Assembly: GCF_024519435.1 (NCBI RefSeq)
Contig: NZ_JALJRZ010000012.1
Coordinates: forward strand, 1-64,000
DNA from: Terrabacter sp. Ter38
GTDB lineage: Bacteria > Actinomycetota > Actinomycetes > Actinomycetales > Dermatophilaceae
Length of the DNA: 64,000 nucleotides
Reading direction: 5' to 3'
The notes under the pieces were generated by a model, which worked only from the letters and a program-made list of their open reading frames with translations, did not search any database and had not been told where the DNA came from. Of the stretch, positions 32,859 through 41,918 are shown one piece after another (position 1 is the stretch's first letter; each line of letters starts with the position of its first letter). Position numbers and translations under genes: made by a program.

Positions 32859-33704
32859 ATGCCGTCAACGCCGACCGCCGCCGACGCCACCGCCAGCGCG
32901 GGGCCGGACGAGCCCACCCTGGTGCGCGTCGAGCGCTTCGAGGACCCGGAGCTCGCGCACGTCGTCGAGATCGTCCTCGACCGTCCCGAGGCGATGAACG
33001 CCGTGTCGACGGCGATGGCCCGTGCCATCACGGCGGCCACGGCCCGGGTCGCGGCGGACGAGTCGGTGCGCTGCGTCGTGCTGACCTCGAGCCACGCGAA
33101 GGCGTTCTGCGTCGGCGCCGACCTCAAGGAGCGCAACGGCTTCTCGGACGCAGAGCTCATGGAGCAGCGCCCCCTCGCCCGGGCGGCCTACACCGGCGTC
33201 CTCGACTTGCCGGTGCCGGCCATCGCCGCCGTCGACGGCTTCGCGCTCGGGGGTGGCTTCGAGCTGGCGCTCTCGTGCGACCTCGTGGTGGCGGGAGAGG
33301 GCGCCGTCGTCGGCCTGCCGGAGGTGAGCGTCGGGGTCATCCCGGGCGGTGGCGGCACGCAGCTGCTCGTGCGCCGGGTCGGGTGGTCGCGGGCGGCCAG
33401 GGCCATCTTCACGGCCGCGCGGCTGCCGGCCCGCGAGGCCCTCGAGCTCGGCGCCGTCGACGAGGTCGTCGCTGCCGGCACGGCCCGTGACCGAGCCCTG
33501 GAGCTGGCCCGGACGATCGCGGCGAACTCGCCCGTCGGGCTGCGGAACGCCAAGCGAGCCATGCGCCTCGGCTCCGACGTGGGTCTCGAGGCGGGCCTGG
33601 AGATCGAGGACGGCTGCTGGCGCGCGACGGCCTTCTCCGGCGACCGGCGCGAGGGTGTGGCCGCCTTTGCGGAGAAGCGGCGCCCCGTCTGGCCCGGTCG
33701 CTGA
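32859..33704 (+). CDS. Enoyl-CoA hydratase/isomerase family protein
   Basis: A 281-residue crotonase. Oxyanion-hole segments: AKAFCVGADLKER (about residue 90) and DGFALGGGFELALSCDLVV (about residue 130); GLPEVSVGVIPGGGGTQLLVR carries the glutamate found in active hydratases. The tail ends in REGVAAFAEKRRPVWPGR, typical for hydratases. The ATG at 32859 is chosen for its GAAGGAG; a GTG at 32835 that overlaps the cyclase stop is an alternative. Beta-oxidation or branched-chain acyl-CoA metabolism is likely, but the exact substrate is unknown. Confidence 0.92.
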   Translation: MPSTPTAADATASAGPDEPTLVRVERFEDPELAHVVEIVLDRPEAMNAVSTAMARAITAATARVAADESVRCVVLTSSHAKAFCVGADLKERNGFSDAELMEQRPLARAAYTGVLDLPVPAIAAVDGFALGGGFELALSCDLVVAGEGAVVGLPEVSVGVIPGGGGTQLLVRRVGWSRAARAIFTAARLPAREALELGAVDEVVAAGTARDRALELARTIAANSPVGLRNAKRAMRLGSDVGLEAGLEIEDGCWRATAFSGDRREGVAAFAEKRRPVWPGR

Positions 33705-33758
33705 GGCCCCATCCGCCGTGTCGCCGGGGGGTCAGGGTGCACATCGGGCCGTTGTCGA

Positions 33759-33764
33759 TAGGCT
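33759..33764 (+). promoter_or_regulatory. Possible -10 box of the two-component operon
   Basis: TAGGCT at 33759-33764, ~48 bp before the response regulator ATG. This would leave a short leader that includes the GAGGA ribosome-binding site. Confidence 0.35.
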
Positions 33765-33812
33765 CACGACGGTCGGTGCACCCCCGGGCCGGCAGATCCT
33801 GAGGACGGTGAC

Positions 33813-34490
33813 ATGACCCGAGTGCTCCTGGCGGAGGACGACCCAGCCATCTCCGAACCGTTGGCGCGTGCGCTGCGGCGAGAGGGCTACGACGTCGACG
33901 TGCGCGAGGACGGTGTCGCTGCGCTCGACGGTGCCAAGGAGAACCCCGACCTCGTGCTGCTCGATCTCGGTCTGCCGAAGATCGACGGGCTCGAGGTGTG
34001 TCGCCGCATCCGGGCCGAGGGCCGCGCCATCCCCGTCCTCATCCTCACGGCCCGCGCCGACGAGGTCGACACGGTCGTGGGGCTCGACGCCGGTGCCGAC
34101 GACTACGTCACCAAGCCCTTCCGACTCGCCGAGCTGCTCGCCCGGGTGCGGGCCCTGCTGCGGCGCACCCCCACCGAGGTCGTCGCGTCGGGTGAGCTGG
34201 TTCGCATCGACTCCGACGGCCGTCGCGCCTGGTTCAAGGGCGAGGAGCTGCAGCTCACGGCCAAGGAGTTCGACCTGCTGCGGGTGCTCGTGCGCGAGCA
34301 GGGCAAGGTCGTCTCGCGCGAGCAGCTGATGCGCGAGATCTGGGACACCGCGTGGTTCGGGTCGACGAAGACCCTCGACATGCACATCTCGGTGCTGCGC
34401 CGGAAGCTCGGCGACGACGCGACGTCCCCGCAGTACATCGCCACCGTCCGTGGCGTCGGCTTCCGCTTCGAGCGTCCCCAGGTCGACTGA
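33813..34490 (+). CDS. OmpR/PhoB-family response regulator
   Basis: A 225-residue regulator: receiver domain (residues 1-~118) with acidic pocket EDD at 8-10, phosphoacceptor D51 in LLDLGLP and lysine in YVTKPF, and a C-terminal winged helix (about 130-222) with LTAKEFDLLRVLVREQGKVVSREQL and SVLRRKLGDD. GAGGA lies ~7 nt before the ATG. It is followed after 2 nt by the histidine kinase gene, so they form one operon. The stimulus is unknown. Confidence 0.94.
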   Translation: MTRVLLAEDDPAISEPLARALRREGYDVDVREDGVAALDGAKENPDLVLLDLGLPKIDGLEVCRRIRAEGRAIPVLILTARADEVDTVVGLDAGADDYVTKPFRLAELLARVRALLRRTPTEVVASGELVRIDSDGRRAWFKGEELQLTAKEFDLLRVLVREQGKVVSREQLMREIWDTAWFGSTKTLDMHISVLRRKLGDDATSPQYIATVRGVGFRFERPQVD

Positions 34491-34492
34491 CC

Positions 34493-35521
34493 GTGCGCCG
34501 AGTGCTCGACCGGATGGCGCTCGTCGTGGCCGTCGTGTGCGCCGGGCTCGTCGTGCTCCTCTCGACGGCGGTCGTCGCCTGGGCGGTGACGCAGCAACCC
34601 GGCACCGTCACCGCGTGGATCTCCTCCGACCCGTCCGTCGGGATCGCCCGGTTCGGTGCCATCATGCTCGGGATCGGCGCGCTGAGCAGTGGCGCGGCCT
34701 ACCTCGCCACCCTGGGCACCCGGGCGCACGTCGAGCAGTCCTCGCAGGAGCTCGTCCACCTCGCCAGCCGCTTCGCGGCGGGGGAGGCGCGCCTGACACC
34801 GGTGCACTCGGACATCGACGAGATCGACCACGTGTCGGGCGTCATGACCCGTCGGGCCCACGACATGACGAAGTCGCTCGCGGCCGAGCGCGACTTCGCC
34901 GCGGACGCCTCGCACCAGCTGCGCACTCCGCTCACGGCCCTGCTCATGCGCCTCGAGGAGATCTCCGAGACCGACGACGCCGAGGTCGTCAAGGAGGAGG
35001 CGACGATCGCGATCGCCCAGGTCGAGCGGCTGACCCGTGTCGTCGATGACCTGCTCGGCCGCACCCGCGGCTCCGGTGGGCCGTCGCCGGCCGTGTCGCT
35101 CGACTCCGTCATCGCCGCCCTCCAGCGCGAGTGGCAGCCCGCCTTCGAGCAGGCGCGCCGCTCGGTGCGGGTCCGTGGCGAGCGCGGCCTCTTCGTCCGG
35201 TCGACGCCGGTCGCGCTCTCGCAGGTGCTCTCGACGCTGCTCGAGAACTCCCTCGTGCACGGACGGGGCACCGTCGACGTGCACGCGCGTCGCTCGGGCC
35301 CGTCGGTCATCGTCGAGGTCAGTGACCAGGGCGACGGCGTGCCGGCCGCCATGGCCCCGCACATCTTCGAGCGCTCGGTCAGCAGCGGAGCCGGCGGCAG
35401 CACCGGGCTGGGGCTGGCGCTCGCCCGCGACCTCGCGGAGTCCAACGGCGGTCGCCTCGACCTCGTCCAGGCCCAGCCGGCGCGTTTCGCGCTGTTCCTC
35501 TCCGAGGCCGAGACCGACTGA
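34493..35521 (+). CDS. Sensor histidine kinase
   Basis: A 342-residue kinase with two membrane helices (about residues 8-30 and 50-70) around a very short ~20-residue outside loop, then a HAMP-like linker, the H box FAADASHQLRTPLTAL (H141), N box LLENSLVHG, and G boxes DQGDGVP and GGSTGLGLALA. The tiny sensor loop suggests sensing within or at the membrane. GTG start, 2 nt after the regulator stop. Partner of the upstream OmpR-type regulator. Confidence 0.93.
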   Translation: MRRVLDRMALVVAVVCAGLVVLLSTAVVAWAVTQQPGTVTAWISSDPSVGIARFGAIMLGIGALSSGAAYLATLGTRAHVEQSSQELVHLASRFAAGEARLTPVHSDIDEIDHVSGVMTRRAHDMTKSLAAERDFAADASHQLRTPLTALLMRLEEISETDDAEVVKEEATIAIAQVERLTRVVDDLLGRTRGSGGPSPAVSLDSVIAALQREWQPAFEQARRSVRVRGERGLFVRSTPVALSQVLSTLLENSLVHGRGTVDVHARRSGPSVIVEVSDQGDGVPAAMAPHIFERSVSSGAGGSTGLGLALARDLAESNGGRLDLVQAQPARFALFLSEAETD

Positions 35522-35550
35522 ACGCTGACGGGACCCTCTGGCTGCCGGGG

Positions 35551-35562
35551 TAGGGTGCCCCG
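35551..35562 (+). promoter_or_regulatory. -10 box for the GtrA-like gene
   Basis: TAGGGT at 35551-35556, 6 nt before the GTG at 35563. Confidence 0.45.
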
Positions 35563-36216
35563 GTGAGGCGCCTGCATGAGTTCCTGTTCGTGCGCCACCG
35601 GCACAACTGGCTGCTGCTGCTCCGGTTCGCGGCCGTTGGCGTCTCAGGTGTGCTCATCAACCTCCTCACCCTCGTCGTCGTCAAGAAGCTCGGGCCGGGC
35701 TTCAACCAGGCGATCGTCGGCGTCCCCGGCACGGAGTTCAACGTCCGCTGGTACCACGTCTACTCGACCATCGCCTTCCTCGTCGCGAACCTCTGGAACT
35801 TCCAGCTCAACCGCACGTGGACCTTCCGCACCAGCAAGCACGCGCGCTGGTGGCACGAGTACTGGCCGTTCCTGGCCGTGGGCCTGCTCGGTCAGGTCAT
35901 CGGCCTCGTGCTGCTGACGCTCCTCATGCATCTCGACTCGCCGATCCACCTCTCGCCGACGGTCTTCGACGACTCCACGGGCTTCCGCACCCGGCTCTAC
36001 TGGGCGCAGCTCATCGTCATCGCCGTCGTCACCCCCATCTCGTTCGTGCTCAACAAGCTGTGGACCTTCGCGGCCGTACGCACCCACCACCCCGACCTCG
36101 CCGACCCCAGCCACGTCGAGGCCGTGCTCTCCGACGAGGGGGACGAGACCGTCGCGTCGAGCAACGCGGACCCACGCGCCGGAGCGGTGCCGGGGCGCCA
36201 CGACCCGCTCCGCTGA
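35563..36216 (+). CDS. GtrA-like membrane protein
   Basis: A 217-residue protein with four predicted membrane helices in the GtrA/DPMS arrangement: LLRFAAVGVSGVLINLLTLVVV, AFLVANLWNFQLNRTWTF (the NFxxNRxWTF mark), a third pair member around PFLAVGLLGQVIGLVLLTLL, and a fourth VIAVVTPISFVLNKLWTF. Family members help flip or deliver polyprenyl-linked sugars for cell-surface glycans. The C-terminal ~45 residues are polar and variable. It lies just before purK, as does Rv3277 in M. tuberculosis. Confidence 0.88.
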   Translation: MRRLHEFLFVRHRHNWLLLLRFAAVGVSGVLINLLTLVVVKKLGPGFNQAIVGVPGTEFNVRWYHVYSTIAFLVANLWNFQLNRTWTFRTSKHARWWHEYWPFLAVGLLGQVIGLVLLTLLMHLDSPIHLSPTVFDDSTGFRTRLYWAQLIVIAVVTPISFVLNKLWTFAAVRTHHPDLADPSHVEAVLSDEGDETVASSNADPRAGAVPGRHDPLR

Positions 36217-36237
36217 CGGCGACTACGCTTGGGCGTC

Positions 36238-37434
36238 GTGACCCAGCCGAAGCGCGCCCCCGGAGGATTCCCCGTCGTCGGTGTCGTCGGCGGCGGACAG
36301 CTCGCCCGCATGATGCAGGGCCCCGCCGTCGAGCTGGGCGTCCAGCTGTCGGTGCTCGCCGAGAGCGACACCGCGGCAGCGGCCCTCGTCGTGCCGAGCT
36401 CACCCGTGGGCGAGCACACCGACCTCGAGACGGTCCGCGCCTTCGCGCAGCACTGCGACGTCGTCACCTTCGACCACGAGCACGTGCCGCCTGCCGTGCT
36501 CGAGGCGCTCGAGGCCGACGGGGTGGCCATCCACCCCACCCGCGCCGCCCTCAACTTCGCCCAGGACAAGCTCGCGATGCGCGAGCGCCTCAGCGCGCTC
36601 GGGATCGCGTGCCCTCGATGGGCGCGTGCACGCTCCGCCGACGAGGTCACCGCCTTCGGTGACGACGTCGGCTGGCCGATCGTCGCGAAGACCCCCCGGG
36701 GCGGCTACGACGGCAAGGGCGTGGTGGTCGCCTCCTCGGCCGACGACCTCGGGGAGTGGATCTCCCGCATCGGCGAGCCCGGCCCGCTCGAGCACGGCCT
36801 GCTCCTCGAGGAGAAGGTCGACTTCGTGCGGGAGCTGGCCGTCCTCATCGCCCGCAGCCCGTCCGGCCAGGCCGCGGCGTGGCCCGTCGTCGAGACGGTC
36901 CAGACCGACGGCATCTGCACGGAGGTGCTCGCGCCCGCCCCGGAGCTCGACGCGGACCTCGCCTCGGTGGCCACCGAGGCCGCGCTGCGGATCGCCGGCG
37001 AGCTCGGGGTCACCGGCGTGCTCGCCGTCGAGATGTTCGAGGTGCGCCCCGGCACGGGCGGCGCTTCGGCCTACGTCGTCAACGAGCTGGCGATGCGTCC
37101 GCACAACAGCGGTCACTGGTCGATGGACGGAGCCGTCACCGGACAGTTCGAGCAGCACCTGCGTGCCGTGCTCGACCTGCCGCTCGGCGACCCGCGCCCC
37201 CGGGCGCCGTGGACCGTCATGGCCAACGTCCTCGGCGGCGACTACGAGCACCTCTACCCCGCGTACCGCCACATCATGGCCCGCGACCCCGGCGCCAAGG
37301 TGCACGTCTACGGCAAGGGCGTGCGGCCGGGCCGCAAGATCGGGCACGTCAACGTCAGTGGCGCCGAGCTGGACGATGCGCGCGAGCGCGCCGGTCACGC
37401 GGCCGACTACCTCAGAGGAGTGATCACCGAATGA
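36238..37434 (+). CDS. purK: N5-carboxyaminoimidazole ribonucleotide synthase
   Basis: A 398-residue ATP-grasp enzyme that makes N5-CAIR from AIR, bicarbonate and ATP in purine synthesis. Seen: [13 protein letters not shown] at the start, [28 protein letters not shown] (ATP-grasp loop), [31 protein letters not shown]. Start chosen at GTG 36238, which directly precedes the conserved N-terminus. The stop overlaps purE by 4 nt, so the two subpathway enzymes are made together. Confidence 0.95.
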   Translation: MTQPKRAPGGFPVVGVVGGGQLARMMQGPAVELGVQLSVLAESDTAAAALVVPSSPVGEHTDLETVRAFAQHCDVVTFDHEHVPPAVLEALEADGVAIHPTRAALNFAQDKLAMRERLSALGIACPRWARARSADEVTAFGDDVGWPIVAKTPRGGYDGKGVVVASSADDLGEWISRIGEPGPLEHGLLLEEKVDFVRELAVLIARSPSGQAAAWPVVETVQTDGICTEVLAPAPELDADLASVATEAALRIAGELGVTGVLAVEMFEVRPGTGGASAYVVNELAMRPHNSGHWSMDGAVTGQFEQHLRAVLDLPLGDPRPRAPWTVMANVLGGDYEHLYPAYRHIMARDPGAKVHVYGKGVRPGRKIGHVNVSGAELDDARERAGHAADYLRGVITE

Positions 37435-37964
37435 CCGAGAGCACCGCGCCCGTCGTCGGCATCGTCATGGGCAGCGACAGCGACTGGCCCGTCATGCGCG
37501 AGGCAGCCCGTGCGCTCGAGGAGTTCGGGATCCCCTACGAGGCCGACGTCGTGTCGGCCCACCGGATGCCCGACGAGATGATCGCCTACGGCCAGAACGC
37601 CGCCCGGCGCGGCCTGCGCGTCGTCGTCGCCGGCGCCGGGGGAGCCGCCCACCTGCCCGGGATGCTCGCGTCGGTGACGCCGCTCCCGGTCGTCGGGGTG
37701 CCCGTGCCGCTCAAGTACCTCGACGGCATGGACTCGCTGCTCTCGATCGTCCAGATGCCGGCCGGCGTGCCGGTCGCGACCGTGTCGATCGGTGGCGCGC
37801 GCAACGCCGGGCTGCTGGCGGCGCGGATCGTCGGCACCGGGTCCGACGACCTCGCCGCCGACGTCCGCGAGCGCATGGTCGCCTTCCAGGCCGACCTGCG
37901 CGACCAGGCGCACGCCAAGGGGGCATCGCTGCGCGAGCAGGTCGCCCGCGGCCTCACCGACTGA
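37431..37964 (+). CDS. purE: N5-carboxyaminoimidazole ribonucleotide mutase
   Basis: A 177-residue class I PurE. It moves the carboxyl group of N5-CAIR to carbon 4. Active-site signatures: [23 protein letters not shown] (catalytic His), [52 protein letters not shown]. The ATG overlaps the purK stop. Full length. After purE the synteny with mycobacteria is interrupted by the glycan locus before resuming at the FadE25-like gene. Confidence 0.95.
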   Translation: MTESTAPVVGIVMGSDSDWPVMREAARALEEFGIPYEADVVSAHRMPDEMIAYGQNAARRGLRVVVAGAGGAAHLPGMLASVTPLPVVGVPVPLKYLDGMDSLLSIVQMPAGVPVATVSIGGARNAGLLAARIVGTGSDDLAADVRERMVAFQADLRDQAHAKGASLREQVARGLTD

Positions 37965-38020
37965 GCCGGAGCCGCTCCCCGCGGGCGACCGGGGACCATG
38001 CTGTCGGCCTCCGCCCTCGG

Positions 38021-38698
38021 TCAGTCCGGCAGAGCGAGGAAGCCGCGCACGGCTGCCGTGAACGCGACGGGCTGGCGGGCGTGGACGAGGTGCCCGGCGT
38101 CGATGCGCAGGAGGCGGCCGTCGGCGACGGTCTCAGCCATCTCCGCGACGTGCTCGGCCGGCATGGGACTGCTCGGGCCACCCCAGACGACGAGCGTCGG
38201 GGCGGTGACACCGGCGACGACCTGCGGCCACGCCGGGTCCGGCTCGTCGATCTGCGCGCGCACCTGGAGGACCGCCTCCCAGTCGAAGGCCAGGTCGCCG
38301 TCGGGGCGCTCCGGCGGTCGGGGGTCGCGAGGGTGGGGGACGGGCACGTCCTCGAGGACGAGGCGCCGGACGAGGCCGGGGCGACGGCTCGCGAGGAGAC
38401 AGGCGACGAGGCCTCCCAGCGAGTGGGCGACGACGTCGACCGGACGGCCCTGCTCGGCCGCCAGGGAGTCGGCCACCACGACGAGGTCCTCCGCCAGCTC
38501 ACCCAGCGCATAGCTGCCGGGCCGCGGGCTCTCGCCGTGCCCGCGCAGGTCGACGGCGACGACGAGCCGGTCGACGGAGAGTCCGGCCGCCACCTCGGCC
38601 CAGTCCGCCGACGTGTCTCCCGTGGCGTGCACGAGCAGGACGCAGGGCAGCCCGCTCGGGACGCCCCAACGCTGCTCGTGGAGGACGACCGCCGCCAT
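38021..38698 (-). CDS. Alpha/beta hydrolase
   Basis: A 225-residue alpha/beta-fold hydrolase. The nucleophile elbow is VVAHSLGGL (Ser about residue 95), the oxyanion region LLVHATGDTSADW near the start, VDLRGHGES, and the catalytic His in DAGHLVHARQP near the C-terminus, with the acid probably in the preceding WGGPSSP segment. Substrate unknown. It starts 7 bp downstream of the CoA-binding gene, so the two are likely cotranscribed. Confidence 0.88.
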   Translation of the reverse strand: MAAVVLHEQRWGVPSGLPCVLLVHATGDTSADWAEVAAGLSVDRLVVAVDLRGHGESPRPGSYALGELAEDLVVVADSLAAEQGRPVDVVAHSLGGLVACLLASRRPGLVRRLVLEDVPVPHPRDPRPPERPDGDLAFDWEAVLQVRAQIDEPDPAWPQVVAGVTAPTLVVWGGPSSPMPAEHVAEMAETVADGRLLRIDAGHLVHARQPVAFTAAVRGFLALPD

Positions 38699-38705
38699 CG
38701 TGGCG

Positions 38706-39170
38706 TCAGTCGGTGACGGCCGACGCGCCGTCCCCCGGCTGGATGCGGGGGTACTCGATCTTGGGACAGGTGTCCATGACGACCGAGAGCCCGGCCGCCT
38801 CCGCGCGAGCAGCGGCCTCCTCGTCGATGACCCCGAGCTGCAGCCACAACGCCTCGATGCCGAGCCGCTCTCGCTCGGCGATCGCCTCGTCGACGACCTG
38901 TCCCACGTGGCCGCTGTTGACGAAGCAGTCGACGACCTTGACAACGGTGCCGTCGGGGATGTCGGCCAGCGTCGCGTGGCCGACCGCGCCGTGCACGGTC
39001 GCGGCGCTCGGGTGCACCGGCACGAGGCGGATGCCGAGCTCGCGCTGGAGCCACAGGGACACGCGGTAGGCCGTGCGGTCGGGGTTGTCACCGAGACCGA
39101 CGACGGCCCACGTGGCCGGGGTGTGGAGCAGGTCCCGGATGACGTCGGGGTCGTTGCGGTGCTGACTCAT
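38706..39170 (-). CDS. CoA-binding (YccU-like) protein
   Basis: A 154-residue single-domain protein of the succinyl-CoA-synthetase-like CoA-binding family: TWAVVGLGDNPDRTAYRVS (Rossmann glycine region), VPVHPSAATVHG, VVDCFVNSGHVGQVVDEA, LWLQLGVIDEEAAARAEAAGLSVVMDTCPKIEYPR. The C-terminal CPKIEY is conserved in the family. Its role is unsettled in any organism I know. GAAGAT lies 6 nt before the ATG. It is divergent from the LLM oxidoreductase gene. Confidence 0.88.
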   Translation of the reverse strand: MSQHRNDPDVIRDLLHTPATWAVVGLGDNPDRTAYRVSLWLQRELGIRLVPVHPSAATVHGAVGHATLADIPDGTVVKVVDCFVNSGHVGQVVDEAIAERERLGIEALWLQLGVIDEEAAARAEAAGLSVVMDTCPKIEYPRIQPGDGASAVTD

Positions 39171-39232
39171 TCCGTCATCTTCACACGTCGGCGTGCCGGG
39201 ACCGCGCCCCGACGGCGTCCGGCCGACCGTGG

Positions 39233-39244
39233 TTGGATGGCTGG
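39233..39244 (+). promoter_or_regulatory. -10 box (TTGGAT) for the LLM oxidoreductase gene
   Basis: TTGGAT at 39233-39238, 6 nt before the ATG at 39245, the same hexamer and spacing as upstream of the lpdA-like gene. Confidence 0.4.
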
Positions 39245-40264
39245 ATGCGATTCGGAATGTTCGTTCCCCAGGGCTGGCGTATGGACCTCGTCGGCATCGA
39301 GCCCGCCCAGCAGTGGGAAGCCATGGTCAACCTCGCCAAGCACGCCGACGACGGAGACGTCTTCGAGTCCATCTGGGTCTACGACCACTTCCACACCGTG
39401 CCGCAGCCCTCGGGCGAGGCGACGCACGAGGCGTGGTCGCTCATGGCGGCCTTCGGTGCCGCCACGAGCCGGGTGCGGCTCGGGCAGATGTGCACGTGCA
39501 TGACCTACCGCAACCCCGCCTACCTCGCCAAGGTCGCGGCGACCGTCGACGTCATCTCCGGCGGTCGCACCGAGATGGGCATCGGCGCCGGTTGGTACGA
39601 GCACGAGTGGCGCGCCTACGGCTACGGCTTCCCCAAAGCCGGCGACCGCCTCGGCGCCCTCCGCGAAGGCGTCCAGGTCTTCCGCGACATGTGGACGACG
39701 GGGTCGGCGACGGTCGACGGGACGTACTACCAGGTCGACGGCGCCCTCTGCGCGCCCCGTCCCCTGCAGGGCACGAGCCACCCGGGCAGCGCCCTCAACG
39801 GCATCCCCATGTGGATCGCCGGCGGGGGCGAGAAGGTGACGCTGAAGATCGCCGCGGAGTACGCCGACTACACGAACTTCGACGGCAGCCCCGAGGGCTT
39901 CGACCACAAGAGCGCGATCCTCAAGGGTCACTGCGACGACCGCGGCCGCGACTTCGGCGAGATCGTGCGCTCGTCCAACTACAACGTCGTCATCGGCGAG
40001 ACCGACGCCGACGTCGAGGACCGCCTCCAGTTCTACGGCGAGCTGCTCCGCAAGGGCGGCGTGGCCGACGACAAGGCCGCGGGTGCCGTCGAGGACCTCC
40101 GCAAGCAGCCCGCGGTGGGCACGCCCGACAAGATCGTCACGACGCTCAAGGACATGGAGGCCCGCGGGATGACGTATGCCATCACGTACTTCGCGGAGGC
40201 CGCCTACGACCGCTCGGGCATCGAGCTCTTCGAGCAGACCGTCGCTCCCGAGCTGACGGCCTGA
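39245..40264 (+). CDS. LLM-class F420-dependent oxidoreductase
   Basis: A 339-residue luciferase-like (TIM-barrel) protein of the F420-dependent type: MRFGMFVPQGW, SIWVYDHFH, RVRLGQMCTCMTYRNPAYLAKVAATVDVISGGRTEMGIGAGWYEHEW (only parts quoted as separate motifs elsewhere), and GIPMWIAGGGEKVTLKIAAEYADYTNF-type C-terminal phosphate-binding segment. It probably carries out a hydride transfer using F420H2 or FMNH2; substrate unknown. The ATG is selected over an in-frame TTG at 39233 because that TTG is the -10 box. Ends at a large hairpin shared with the SDR operon. Confidence 0.88.
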   Translation: MRFGMFVPQGWRMDLVGIEPAQQWEAMVNLAKHADDGDVFESIWVYDHFHTVPQPSGEATHEAWSLMAAFGAATSRVRLGQMCTCMTYRNPAYLAKVAATVDVISGGRTEMGIGAGWYEHEWRAYGYGFPKAGDRLGALREGVQVFRDMWTTGSATVDGTYYQVDGALCAPRPLQGTSHPGSALNGIPMWIAGGGEKVTLKIAAEYADYTNFDGSPEGFDHKSAILKGHCDDRGRDFGEIVRSSNYNVVIGETDADVEDRLQFYGELLRKGGVADDKAAGAVEDLRKQPAVGTPDKIVTTLKDMEARGMTYAITYFAEAAYDRSGIELFEQTVAPELTA

Positions 40265-40283
40265 CGCGCCTGCTCCGAGGCCG

Positions 40284-40336
40284 CCGTTCGAGATGATGCC
40301 GGCACCCACGTGGGTGCCGGCATCACCTCGAACCGG
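40284..40336. terminator. Bidirectional terminator hairpin with arms shared with 1716-1769
   Basis: A stem of ~25 bp (40284-40308 with 40311-40336, few mismatches) separates the convergent LLM oxidoreductase and SDR genes. The outer arm (TTCGAGATGAT with ATCACCTCGAACCGG) is nearly the same as in the add/racemase hairpin; the inner stem differs. Confidence 0.8.
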
Positions 40337-40350
40337 GTCGGTGCCGTGGC

Positions 40351-41139
40351 CTACCAGGCGGTCCAGCCGCCGTCGACGGCGACGACCTGGCCGGTGACGT
40401 AGGCGGACGCGTCCGAGGCGAGCCACGTGACGACGCCGCGGAAGTCGTCCTCGGTGCCCATCCGGCCCAGCGGCGTGAGCCGCTCGTAGCGCTCGACGAA
40501 CGCCTCGTCCTGACCGCGCGCGATGCCCCCGGGCGCAAAGGCGTTGACCCGCACGTCGGGCGCGAGCACCGTCGAGAGGTAGCGGGTCAGCTGGGCCATG
40601 CCTCCCTTGCTCGCCGCGTAGGCGGCGGGGTTGCCCATCCGGGTGCCCTCGTAGAGACCCATGTTGGGCCCGACGAGACCGTAGATGCTCGACACGTTGA
40701 CGACGCTCCCGTGACCCGAGGCACGCAGGAGCGGCGCGAGCTGCCGGGTCAGCGAGAAGGGCGCCGTGAGGTTGAGGGCCAGCGCCATCGCGAATGCGTC
40801 GTCGGTCTGCTCCTCGAAGGGGACGGCATACCCGGGGACGCCGGAAGTGCCGGTGAACGCGGCGTTGTTGACGAGGACGTCGCAGGCGCCGAGGTCGCGG
40901 ACGACGTCGACGACACGCGAGATCCCTTGTGAGTCAAGTAGGTTGGCACCGAGGGGGACGTGGTCGCTGCCGGGCAAGGCGTCGGCGGCAGCCGCGCAGC
41001 TCTCCCCATCGAGGTCGACGACGACGATGCGGGCGCCCGCCGTCGCCAGGGCGTCGGCGAGCACGCGGCCGAGCGGTCCCGCGCCCCCGGTCACGACCGC
41101 CGTGCGTCCGGTCAGCGACGTCGTGGGCGTGGTCGTCAT
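40351..41139 (-). CDS. ptmA: Short-chain dehydrogenase, PtmA-like
   Basis: A 262-residue SDR: VVTGGAGPLGRVLADAL (cofactor glycines), VDLD (NAD-type acidic residue), VLVNNAAF, catalytic Ser in NVSSIYG, and YAASKGG (Tyr and Lys). The C-terminal GQVVAVDGGW is typical. It ends the PtmF - LegF - PtmA order known from the Campylobacter legionaminic acid locus, where PtmA is thought to help make the amino-sugar precursor with PtmF. The role here is by context. The ATG overlaps the LegF stop by 4 nt. Confidence 0.8.
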   Translation of the reverse strand: MTTTPTTSLTGRTAVVTGGAGPLGRVLADALATAGARIVVVDLDGESCAAAADALPGSDHVPLGANLLDSQGISRVVDVVRDLGACDVLVNNAAFTGTSGVPGYAVPFEEQTDDAFAMALALNLTAPFSLTRQLAPLLRASGHGSVVNVSSIYGLVGPNMGLYEGTRMGNPAAYAASKGGMAQLTRYLSTVLAPDVRVNAFAPGGIARGQDEAFVERYERLTPLGRMGTEDDFRGVVTWLASDASAYVTGQVVAVDGGWTAW

Positions 41140-41918
41140 CGTGCTTCCTCCGTCTGGGCGATGGGGGCGGCGACGTCGAGCCACGGCAGCGTGATGAGGC
41201 CGGCGCCGATGAGGGCCTCGATGAGCCGGAACTCGTACTCGTCGTCGATGGAGAAGGCCTGGGCCTCGGGGATCTCGAGCCCTTCGTGCGTGCCTTCGTC
41301 GAACCACGAGCTCTCGAGGCGACGCACGAAGTCGGCCCGCCAGAGGTAGAAGTTGCCGTTGATCCGCAGGAACCGGCCGACGTCCTGCCGTCGGGTGACG
41401 CCCGTGCCTGCCTCGAAGTAGCGGGAGAGTGCGCCGTCGCGGGATCCGTCAGGGCGCACGCCGACCCACACCGGGTTGAAGGTGGGCTCGGAGACGCTGA
41501 TGACGCCGTCGAGGGCGGGCGTCGTGGCGAGGCGTCGGACGGCCTCGGCCAGCTGGGACGGCACTCGTGCGGGACTCGTCGGGTCGAGGAGGAGCACCGC
41601 GTCGTAGGAGGCGCCCTCGTCGCGCTCGACCCACTCGAGGGCATGACGCACGACGGGAGCCATGGGGGTGTCGTCGGCCGCGAGGTCGACGGGGCGCAGG
41701 AACGGGGCCTCGCCACCGTGGGCGCGCACGACGTCGGCGATCTCGGCCGAGTCGGTGGTCACGACGCAGCGGGTGACCTCGGCCGTGAGGCCCGCGGCAC
41801 GGATGCTGTGGGCGATGAGGGGCACGCCCCACATCGGACGGATGTTCTTGCCGGGCAGACCTTTCGAGCCGCCACGTGCCGGGATGACCGCGAGGACGCG
41901 GGGCGGGGTGTTGGTCAC
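41136..41918 (-). CDS. legF: CMP-nonulosonate (legionaminate) cytidylyltransferase, NeuA/LegF-like
   Basis: A 260-residue CMP-sialate-synthetase-family protein that activates a nonulosonic acid with CTP. Diagnostic segments: VLAVIPARGGSKGLPGKNIRP (CTP loop, split by role), LIAHSIRAA, CVVTTDSAEIADVV, LLLDPTSPARVP, and the acidic C-terminal IDDEYEFRLIEALI (metal/sugar). With LegI, LegG, LegB and LegC homologues nearby, legionaminic acid is the likely sugar instead of N-acetylneuraminic acid. The GTG overlaps the upstream stop (GTGA), part of the three-gene minus-strand operon. Confidence 0.88.
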   Translation of the reverse strand: MTNTPPRVLAVIPARGGSKGLPGKNIRPMWGVPLIAHSIRAAGLTAEVTRCVVTTDSAEIADVVRAHGGEAPFLRPVDLAADDTPMAPVVRHALEWVERDEGASYDAVLLLDPTSPARVPSQLAEAVRRLATTPALDGVISVSEPTFNPVWVGVRPDGSRDGALSRYFEAGTGVTRRQDVGRFLRINGNFYLWRADFVRRLESSWFDEGTHEGLEIPEAQAFSIDDEYEFRLIEALIGAGLITLPWLDVAAPIAQTEEAR

